Source: Molossus alvarezi (lineage: Eukaryota; Chordata; Mammalia; Chiroptera; Molossidae). From it: a DNA stretch of 64,000 bases. Position numbers and translations under genes: made by a program. Shown in pieces: positions 56,346 to 64,000 of the stretch (position 1 is the stretch's first letter; every line of letters starts with the position of its first letter). The stretch covers positions 30,913,182 through 30,977,181 of the forward strand of contig CM073893.1 in assembly GCA_037176705.1 (NCBI GenBank), in the 5' to 3' direction. The notes beneath the pieces were generated by a model. The model worked only from the letters and a program-made list of their open reading frames with translations, had not been told where the DNA came from and made no database searches.

Positions 56346-56361
56346 AAGAAAGATATGCAGG

Positions 56362-57235
56362 TCTTGTCTTTGGTTCCTAGTACAGAGCTTCTGAAACCTT
56401 CAAAATTTCCTCCCTGGCCCTGTCCAATCAGAATTGCACAACTTGGATACCCCATTTACATAAAATGGACCCAATTAAGAGGGAAGTTTTAAGACAGGCT
56501 GAGCCTCCCTTCGGCAGATGGGAATGCTCTTCAATTATATTTTTTTAAGACTTTCCTAGATCAGTTTAAAGTTTCTCTTCAGGCACTCCCCAAAGAGTTC
56601 TGTTCTGCAACTGTGCCGATGGACACCAGCTGATGGCGAGAACCTGGAAAGCAAGGAGCTCCTAGAAAGCAGAGCTTCATTCTGCACCTGTGCTGGTCAA
56701 GGCTCGTTCATAGTGGGAACCTGGGAAGCAAAGAAATCTGCTCTGTGTCTGCGTGAAGAACCCAACCCTATTTCAATCACCCCAGCAGCAGTTTGGGGAA
56801 TCGTGTTATCTTACTGTGTATTCTCTTGGTACATCAAGCTCCCTCCTTTTACCCTTTCCCACACCTTGTTTTCAGTAAACCTCTTCTTTTGATATGGTTT
56901 TGCCTCTGCTCCTGATTTCTATCTTGGGGGAGGAGGGCACAAGAACCCCTTTGTGGTGACGCCTGCACTATGAAAGATGGGCTCCCCTTTGTCCCAGTTG
57001 AACAGTTTAGGTTGCTACCTGAATCTGTGTCTCCTGGGCAGCAGCTGTTTTTGGCTCAAATAAATGCCTTTTATTCTTTGGTTTACCACACTCAGTAAGA
57101 AATACAGGTGGCCAGAGACTTGCAAATGGCTTCCAACGTAGGGGCAGTCTTGTGGGACTGAGCCCGTTAACTTGTGGGATCTGATGCTAACTCTAGGTAG
57201 ATGGTGTCAGAATTAAAATTAATTGTTTGACAGCC
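56362..57235 (+). repeat. ERV LTR-like segment (probably class I)
   Basis: Features of a retroviral LTR: 'ctgtccaatcag' (a CCAAT box) near 56420, a polyadenylation signal aataaa at 57059-57064 followed by 'tgccttttattctttggttt', and an ending zone 'gggactgagcccgttaactt' / 'gggatctgatgctaactcta' that I associate with ERV1 LTRs. The borders are not resolved. No coding sequence. Confidence 0.55.
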
Positions 57236-58047
57236 CCTCAGAGACAGAGATTTAAATAAGTGGTATTGGAAATGACCCCACATATTATTTAAATCAGCTT
57301 TTATTCAAACACTATCAATGACGTTAACTTAAAAATAAAAAGTCAAAAATGAGAGGCAACAAGCATTTATTTGATATCCAAAATAATAGTTATTCAGGAA
57401 GCTCTGATTCAGGCCCAAACTTAGTGTTTCAATTAGGAGGCAAAGCCAGGGGTATCAAACCAAGGGGTATCTATGAGACAGGAAAGGGAAACAATCACAT
57501 CCATAGAAGGAAGGAATTTCTGTAGGTGCAGATAAGCTAACATCTTAGTGATGGTTTTAATTTTTAGGCTGTAATCATAATATCTACTTTGTTGTTATCT
57601 CTGCAAACAGTTGTTTCAGATAAAATGTTGCCTTCGGCCCAGGCCAAAGGTTATCTTGCCCAGTATAACATTCCAAAAGTGTGAGGAATAAGATACAGTT
57701 TCTCTAGGATGGCAGCCTTGACTTCACTTTGAAGTGGCCCTGTTTATGTTATTTTTTACAGTGATTATTAAGTTATTATCTCTTTGTATCTGATTATAAA
57801 ACCTACTTAACTATTGCTGCTTTTGCTTGGAACTTTTTTCTTACAGTTCTTTTGTTTCTTGTACCTCTTTTGGCTCATATGCTAATGGCTGTTTAATAAT
57901 TTCAGACTGTAGATAAAGTGCTGTTTATTCATATAATTAACTGCTTTACTGTTAATATTTGTCTTTCTAAATTCAAATTTAGTAAAATTATTTTTTAAAT
58001 ACTGATATATGTTTGTTATTTAAAAATCTAACATATGTATATATTTA
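57236..58047. other. Unclassified, partly LTR-like DNA
   Basis: 'gcccaggccaaaggttatct' and the surrounding text (57630-57760) could be an antisense LTR relic; the family is unknown. No gene. Confidence 0.3.
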
Positions 58048-58986
58048 TGTCGTAGGAATTAGATAGGCATGAGCAGAGCAAGGACAATGGACCAGGTACA
58101 GAAGTTCACCCAGGATGGAAAGCCCTGAGTGCCCAGCAATGAAAAATTGTAGGCTGGGATGTCGCCCCTGGGGTGACCTTTCCTCCCCTAGCATATCACA
58201 GGTCAGGTGGCTTAGACCCCCTATAATATCACTGGTCCTCTGACCTTTCATATTGTTGGTCATAGAGCTCAGACCCTCCCCTGGCCTTTCCTTTCCTAGC
58301 ATGTCACAAGTCACGTGGTAGACCCCCACAGAGGAGGACCAAGGGGAACAGAGAATTGCCTCATAGGACTTCCACACAAGCCCTTGTAAAATCACTCACT
58401 TAAGCATTAAGCCCTACAAATAAGATCTAGGCCTCTGTTGTGTTTCAGCTCCAGGCCTAGAAGAGCAGCAAGGCCAGGCAGGGAGATGCCATGGCTGACA
58501 TCAGGACCAGCTTTGATGACTAATGACCCCCTGCCCTGGCATCAACCAATCAGTAGAGACCACAACCCTGAGGGGGCACACCTGGAAAACTGATAAATAA
58601 TCTATTGATATCCTCCCCATGAGACCTCCATATAAAAACTCTCAAACAAAGGATTCAGCACAGCTCTTTCTCTCTCGTAAGGCACACACACACTTTCCTC
58701 CACCCCCTTCATTCCCCAGAGCAGCTCCCTCTCTTTCCAATTCTTCCTGGGCACATTTTTTTTTTTTTTTTTTGCCTTTCTTTTTTTCTATTCTCCAAGG
58801 GCCCTTCTTTTGCTTCTGTAACTTGTTTGCTGTGCCCACACAGCCCAAATGGCTCACTTTTTCATGGCTCACTTCTTCCACAGCTCATTTTTTCTACCTC
58901 TGTGACTTTCTAAATAAACTTTTGCTTGTATTTGAGTCTTGACTCTGAATCTCTCTTAGCTAAAACTCAAGGACCAAGATCTAACA
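58048..58986 (+). repeat. Solo retroviral LTR with repeated U3 blocks
   Basis: Starts TGTCGTAGG, and contains a U3 region with three related ~45-bp blocks (58175-58220, 58241-58279, 58283-58327). It has a CCAAT box at 58546-58550, a TATA box 'tataaaaact' at 58631-58640, the polyadenylation signal aataaa at 58913-58918, and ends near 'gatctaaca' at 58986. The layout is that of a gamma-type (class I) LTR of roughly 940 bp. No internal viral sequence adjoins it, and no convincing TSD was seen, so the exact ends are uncertain. The T-run 58759-58775 is probably a later expansion. Confidence 0.75.
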
Positions 58987-60521
58987 TCTGGTATGTCTTC
59001 TGTTAACAAAGTTGTGCTTATTGGACCATGTTGTGGCCAACATTTGCCCTGATAAGTAAAGAGGGATAGAGGCAATACATCCTCAGCCTGACTCTCTTAG
59101 ACTATGGGAGACAAATGTTACTTCAAATAGTCTTTTAACCAAAATTAGGCAGGAAGTCTCAATTTCACTGCAAGGAAGGCTAGAAATTCTGAGAACTGCA
59201 TAAAATAACTGTGAGAATTATAAAAAAACTTTCTTGAAAATTATATGTCCTCTCTGTGTTAGTTTGCCAAAAAATGCCAATGATTTTTCCCTTTGCAGTA
59301 TCCATGCCTCCATTGGAATGTTACCTCCATGGGAAATTCTTTCTATCAAGAGATGAAAACTATTTCACTATCCCTGAAGTCCAAACGGGTCTTGTGACTA
59401 GCTTTAACCAATAGATTGAGGGAGAAATGTTTTGTGCTGGTTCTTAATCTAAGCCTCAAGGAAATTTGCATGCTTCTGCTCCTTCTTGGAAGCCTCCAGT
59501 TGCTAAGTGAACAATCTGGGCTGTACTGTTGTGTAATGAGGGACACATACCTTCCCTGGTCACCAGCCTACATCAAGCCAACCACTACACATATGAGTGA
59601 CCTTTCCCTATACAAGTGAGTACTCCCCAGCAGTCTTCCCCCAGATGAGTCTGCTCCAAGCACAGCTGCCAGCCCAGCAGACACATGATCCAGACCAGCC
59701 AAAATCAGCTGAACCTGGTTCCTAAGCTGCAAAGATAATTCCAAATCAAAAGTAAGAAAAAAAAATAATTTCTTTAAGGCAAAAGGAGATAGAGCTTCCC
59801 CTCCCTTTCCTTATAGTGTTTCCTTTAGAAAATGTTTAATTATAAATGTTCTCTTCCTTTAGAGATGTATACAAATCTTTTTAAGTGCTAAATAAACCTA
59901 CTTTCAGTTTTAGTACACAGGCATGAGTTTGTTAAGGACAAGGATGCATAAACCATCTCTTTTAAATGTAATCAGCAAGAAAGACAGTCTCCTAGTCTCC
60001 AAGGAGAGTGGATGGAAGGAGACTAACTTACTTCTGCATTTGGATCCAAGTTTTAAGAACTACCTCCTGTAATCATTATCAAGAAAGGAGTACTTTACTT
60101 TTCATTTTTTGGAAAAAGGTCATTAGCTAACAGAGATGGCCACTCAAACTATCATTTAAATTTATAAACTGCATGATTAAGGTGTTCTCACTTGAGTCTT
60201 CTTACTTGAGGAGTAGCTACAGTTAACCTTGAGAAAATATATGTAATGGCTACATAAAAGGGTGAAATTTCTTTGTCGGTGAAAACATTTCAGGCAATTG
60301 CCTGTAATGCACATCCTAGTCTGGTGTAATGCTTATTCGATAATAAAACTGTTTTCTTTCTTTCCTGGACTTTGTGTAGAGAAATTTCTGGTTGACAGAA
60401 CTTTAAATTATTTTTCTCCAATAAGCAGAACTACTCATATGACTTCTCCTCATAAGTAATAAGTGGTGGTTGTTTTAACTTAAAATTTTTAGACTTTCTG
60501 CCCATAGTAAAAACTAATAGA
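58987..60521. other. Unclassified DNA, possible MaLR-like relic
   Basis: 59290-59740 ('gtccaaacgggtcttgtgac', 'ggaagcctccagttgctaag', 'gatccagaccagccaaaatc') resembles an old mammalian LTR. The frames at 59346-59619 on both strands have no domain. The rest is not recognised. Confidence 0.35.
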
Positions 60522-60960
60522 TGTTAAAGAGAAAACCACAGGCCCAAACTTACCTCACTTGTGCCAAAGTCCATGATACCAAACCTAAACTTTAATGCCT
60601 GACCTAATGGCTGCTTCAGCTTCATTCAGAAACATAATCTTAATCCACAGTCTGGAATTTTCTGGTCAACACCAGTGGGGTAACCTGTCAAGTGGGCTCT
60701 CTCCAGCCCCCTAAGAAAGAAGAGGCAATTTGCATGATTAAATACCTTTCTCCCCAAAAAAGATCACGGTCTAAAAACAATCCTTTCTTTTGTTAATATC
60801 TTCCTTGTCCCACTCTTCTTTCTATAAAAACCTTCCTTTTTTGTACAACTCCTCCCAGTACCCTTCTACTTATAAGGTTGGATTCACCCAATTCATGAAT
60901 CACCTAATAAAGCTAATTAGATCCTCAAATGTACTCAGTTGAATTTTGTTCTTTGGCACA
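60522..60960 (+). repeat. Solo ERV1-type LTR
   Basis: Begins TGTTAAAGAG and ends TTTGGCACA. It contains 'accagtggggtaacctgtca', TATA-like tataaaaa at 60823-60830, polyadenylation signal aataaa at 60906-60911 and a U5-like 'agctaattagatcctcaaat'. Length and layout fit a class I LTR; no internal sequence nearby. TSD not evident. Confidence 0.7.
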
Positions 60961-61487
60961 GGTAAACTTTGTACAAATTCGAAAGTAATAATGCAGCTTT
61001 TCAAAGGTACACAGATGTAGACAAAAATTACAATGGATTCTTATGTGCCAATCACCTAGTATCAAAAATGAAAAACTTATGATGACTCCTGTTTCATCAA
61101 TATCTCAAACCACTTCTCCCTCATATAATTTCCAAAGAATCCAAGACATCATAGTTCATTCACTTTGATAAAACTGACACATATATCATTAAAACATAGT
61201 CAACTACACATTACATTTTTAGTTGATATAAGAGAGAACTATCCAAAGTCAACACAAATGCTGGTACAATACCATCCCTAAGCTTTAAAATTTCAGAGTT
61301 CTGTTGAACAGTTTTTGCCCACAGGAAAAATACAAACACAGAACAAACAAAAAAAGCACTGCCTGCTGGGGTTTTTGTTGATGCTATTCCAGTGGGGCTC
61401 TATTTTTGTTCGGATACATTATGTTATATGTACACGAATATGAACCAGTCCCTGCTGAATTTATAGGGTTCAGAAAAGATGACTGGG
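60961..61487. other. Unclassified DNA
   Basis: Part (61060-61260) resembles old LINE 3'UTR text but I cannot name it. No gene. Confidence 0.35.
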
Positions 61488-61690
61488 GCCCTGGCCAGTG
61501 TGGTTTAGTTGGCTGAGCATCGGCCCATACACCCAAACGTTGCTGGTTCAATTCCAGTCATGGCACATGCCCAGGTTGCAGGTTCAATCCCCATTTGGGG
61601 GTGCTGTGGGAGGCAACCTATTGATGTTTGCTAAAATCTTGACTTTTGTGACTGTATGTCAATAAAAGCCCACTGAAACTAAGGGGGGAA
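61488..61690 (+). repeat. Ves SINE with an unusual tail
   Basis: The head and middle are normal Ves: 'gccctggccagtgtggttta', 'gttgctggttcaattccagt', 'cccaggttgcaggttcaatc'. After 'gatgttt' (61623-61629) the usual CT tract is missing and replaced by 'gctaaaatcttgacttttgt' and 'aataaaagcccactgaaact'. No firm TSD. Confidence 0.75.
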
Positions 61691-61699
61691 AAAAAGGAA

Positions 61700-62590
61700 G
61701 GAAAGAAAATGGCAGCCAAGATATGCCACCCCCATGGGCCGCAGAAGGCTTTTTGGCAACATGGGCTCACCCAGGATGGCCAGAAGCTCCTGTGTTTGAC
61801 AGATGCCCAGGATGCTGGTGGGGATGTCTTCATGCACAGCAGAGAGAACGGACACATGGTGCTAGACGCGCTCATGCCAGTCCGCTGACCACACGGCCTC
61901 CCCTCCTCTCCCCGGACCGAGTGGGGCAGCTGACATGGGTGGAGGTTTTCTGAGGATGGTGAACGGGCTCCTGGTGCTCCAGAAACAATCAGGGAAGCCC
62001 ATGTCAAGCATAACCCCTAGCAGGGGTGGTCCTGGGGGCCCGAGGGCTCTGGACTCACTAGTCTCAGTGGGAGAGGAGAAAGCAGTGGATGGATATAGGT
62101 GGGGGATCTTGCTGACCCAGGGAACAGGACGCCAGGCCCCTGCTGGTTTTGAGGGGCAGCCCTGGGTGTGGCCAGATGGGCCCTGAGCTTTAACCACCAG
62201 GATCTCTCTGGAACCTCTTTGTGGGCTGGCCCAGCCTGACCTCTCACCTAACATGCTGCTGCCTCCCCGATGCACACCCGAGATCCCCTCCCTGCCACTG
62301 AGACCTGATTCCGTGTGGCCTCCCAGCCCAGGGTGGTGCAGGAGTTCCTCACCAGCTTACACTGCCACCTACCACTTGAGCAGGACCCGTCCGTGGCTGG
62401 GCCATGGGGACATCAGGCAGGCCTGGCCAGGGGCCTTTGCAGCTGACCTTCAGGCTTCCCCTTCCCTTCCCAAGCCCCTCGCTCCCTCTGCCCTCTCTTT
62501 AGGCACTCCTACCCAGTGCCTCTTCTTCTCCTTGACCCCTTCTTCTCCCTTTCTTTCTTTTTCTCCCCTTCCCCTTCAGCAAGATTTTAT
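61700..62590. other. GC-rich island of unknown origin
   Basis: About 0.9 kb that is much richer in G+C than anything nearby. Frames are open on both strands (plus 61723-61953, 61935-62186, 62253-62675; minus 61618-62007, 61862-62275) because stop codons are rare in such DNA. One plus-strand stretch, 'LTQDGQKLLCLTDAQDAGG' then 'SRENGHMVLDAL' (61767-61875), looks protein-like. I cannot identify it. It could be a processed pseudogene or 3'UTR copy, or a relocated piece of a GC-rich region. Confidence 0.45.
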
Positions 62591-62671
62591 GAGAAAAAAA
62601 AAATCTTTCTTCTTTGCACCATCCCTTTTTCTTTCTTTTTTTTTTATATACATAAAATACTATTTACCATC

Positions 62672-62966
62672 TTAACCATTTTTTTTTTATTGATTAATTT
62701 TTGTTACAGATGATTCTCCTTTTTACCCCACTGATTCCCCCCTCCCTCTTCCTTTCATGCCCCTTCCCCAGATTGTTGTTCATGTCCACTGTTCATGCAT
62801 ACATGCGTATAAGTTCTGTGGTTCATCCCTCCCCCACCTCCCCACTCCTTATGGATTGTCAGTCTGTACCCCACTTCCGCGTCTCTGGGACTACCCCATT
62901 CCTCAAACTGTTACGTTCATTATATTCCACAAATCAGTGAGATCATATGAAATTTGTCTTTCTCCA
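62672..62966 (-). mobile_element. 5'-truncated L1 3' end, minus strand
   Basis: Antisense of the bat L1 3'UTR: T-run, 'ttaatttttgttacagatga', C-rich block (62728-62775), 'catgcatacatgcgtataag', 'cattcctcaaactgttacgt', 'gagatcatatgaaatttgtc'. Frames read through it on the plus strand are shadows. Confidence 0.9.
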
Positions 62967-63640
62967 CCATCAAAAAATATATAGTCACTTGAATGGAATT
63001 AAAATTGAATGTGAATTATCCTAAAAATACAAATAATAAATTAACATTGCCTTACAGAATGTGTCATAGTGAGATCTGAATTTCAGTATGACATAGCCAC
63101 TTCAACTTTCTTTCCTCTTTAAATTTCCTTTTCTTAATAATTTTTAAAGTAAGTAAAGTAATTGAAGGTATTTAATGCAATATTAAGTTAAAAAAGAACA
63201 TTCTCATCAGATTTAGAAAATGCATTGCCTTCTTGATTTAACTCCCTTACTGTATAGTAAAGTATTCATATTAGAGAATTAATTTTCTCATAGAGAGTTA
63301 CAGAAAATTAAAAATTAAGCAAATAATGTCAATCAATTAACAATATATTATGACATTTTAAATAATTTATTTTTAAAAAGTCTACTCTATATAATTTTTA
63401 TTATATCTAAAGTGGTGATGTTAATGTATTTTATTAATTTGTGAATAGGTATTTATGAAATGAAAGTAAATGGTAAATATTTTTTGGCTATGCTGTGTAC
63501 CACTAATTTAATTATATTTGTGGGATAATAAATTGGAGAATTAGAGGCTATACGTGAAAGGTATTTTTAGAGTATAAGCACTCATCCTCCTAGTTCTCAT
63601 GAGAGAAACTGAGATTGAAAAACAAAATCTGTATTAGGAA
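62967..63640. other. Unclassified AT-rich DNA
   Basis: No gene or repeat recognised. Confidence 0.4.
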
Positions 63641-63754
63641 GAATTATAATTATATATATACAATCAGTATTTGTAGATAGATAGATATATTGTCAGTATA
63701 GATAAAGAGATAGAGAGACATATTATCAGTATATATATATATACATATATATAC

Positions 63755-63789
<35 letters not shown>

Positions 63790-63790
63790 A
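63641..63790. repeat. TA, (GATA) and (TATACA) microsatellite cluster
   Basis: A TA run at 63648-63660, GATA units near 63677-63690, GA units near 63704-63719, and a long TA/TACATA tract at 63730-63789. Self-complementary, so it could form hairpins. Confidence 0.9.
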
Positions 63791-64000
63791 GCAAGGGTCT
63801 CAAAAGGTAAATGAACTGGACTTCAGCATAAACCTTAAACATGCAGGGCTCAATGTCATATTTTCACCGCATGTTGTTCAGGTCTATTTAACCAAAAATA
63901 AGAATGAAGTAGTCTTCTGCTTTGCCAAGTGTACATGTGAACATTCATCTCTTGTACGCTGCTCTGTTGTTCATCTTTCTTCCTCTGTAAAATGACACTA
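63791..64000. other. Unclassified DNA at window end
   Basis: The plus frame 63771-63995 starts in the TA repeat, has no domain and runs to the window edge. Not supported as a gene. Confidence 0.4.

Noticed and set aside
56028..56492. 154-codon frame
   Set aside because: It spans a young Ves SINE and flanking L1/LTR sequence; a mosaic with no protein meaning.
58048..58986. Full provirus between the LTR-like units at 58048 and 60522
   Set aside because: The two LTRs are unrelated in sequence and the DNA between them has no gag, pol or env similarity that I can see.
61862..62275. 137-codon minus-strand frame in the GC-rich island
   Set aside because: Both strands are open here because GC-rich DNA has few stop codons; neither has a recognised domain or codon signal that I can judge by eye.
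63641..63790. Possible CRISPR-like or structured repeat array
   Set aside because: Simple TA/GATA microsatellite in a vertebrate genome; units are 2-6 bp with no spacers.

Overview
This window is vertebrate nuclear DNA, AT-rich and without any intact protein-coding gene. The organism is very probably a bat of the vesper-bat lineage. The main evidence is about twenty copies of a tRNA-derived SINE whose head (a 'ccctggccggtttggctcagcggttag' type box, then 'gggttcggttcccgctaagggcac') and tail ('gaaaaatgtcctcgggtgaggat') match the Ves family of Chiroptera. Supporting evidence is a short hAT element that reads like SPIN, lineage-specific LINE-1 (L1) 3' ends with a G-rich 3'UTR, and old mammal-wide repeats (MIR, L2, MLT1, MER5-like). 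Most of the long open frames are chance frames inside SINEs and L1s.

Layout: 1-3.6 kb is mostly unique DNA with two Ves SINEs and a diverged direct repeat (52-142 and 1898-1985). 3.6-7.6 kb is one old L1 insertion with a 5' inversion, bounded by a 13-bp target-site duplication (TSD) and carrying a SINE, a younger L1 and another SINE inside it. 7.6-27.4 kb is mostly unclassified DNA with scattered Ves, L2, MIR, MLT1 and MER5-like relics and the SPIN-like element at 13.8 kb. 27.4-28.9 kb is a pile-up of five Ves SINEs. An MLT1 LTR lies at 33.8 kb.

34.5-43.2 kb is a degraded ERVL (class III) provirus on the minus strand. Its integrase region is split by a roughly 3.1-kb 'half-L1' (HAL1-like: L1 5'UTR and ORF1, no ORF2, L1 3'UTR) followed at once by an old L1 3' end. 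One ~10-bp TSD seems to flank the pair.

44.0 kb holds another MLT1 LTR. 47.8-48.6 kb holds a fragment of an RBM34 retropseudogene split by a SINE, 48.7-49.1 kb a 5'-truncated L1, and 49.75-50.5 kb a processed RPL19 pseudogene with its poly(A) tract and TSD. 51.7-56.4 kb is an ancient, internally deleted L1 with two Ves insertions. 56.4-61.0 kb holds three retroviral LTR-like segments, one with repeated U3 blocks. 61.7-62.6 kb is an unexplained GC-rich island, followed by a minus-strand L1 3' end; TA-rich microsatellites close the window.

There are no operons or co-working genes here. What the window records is layered retrotransposition by the L1 machinery, acting on L1 itself, HAL1-like and SINE parasites, and host mRNAs (RPL19, RBM34). 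The best candidates for something little described are the HAL1-like element with its composite tail, the three-copy target duplication around stacked Ves SINEs, the head-only Ves copy and the GC-rich island. Family names rest on recognition by eye; boundaries are usually good to a few tens of bases, and to the base where a TSD is given.
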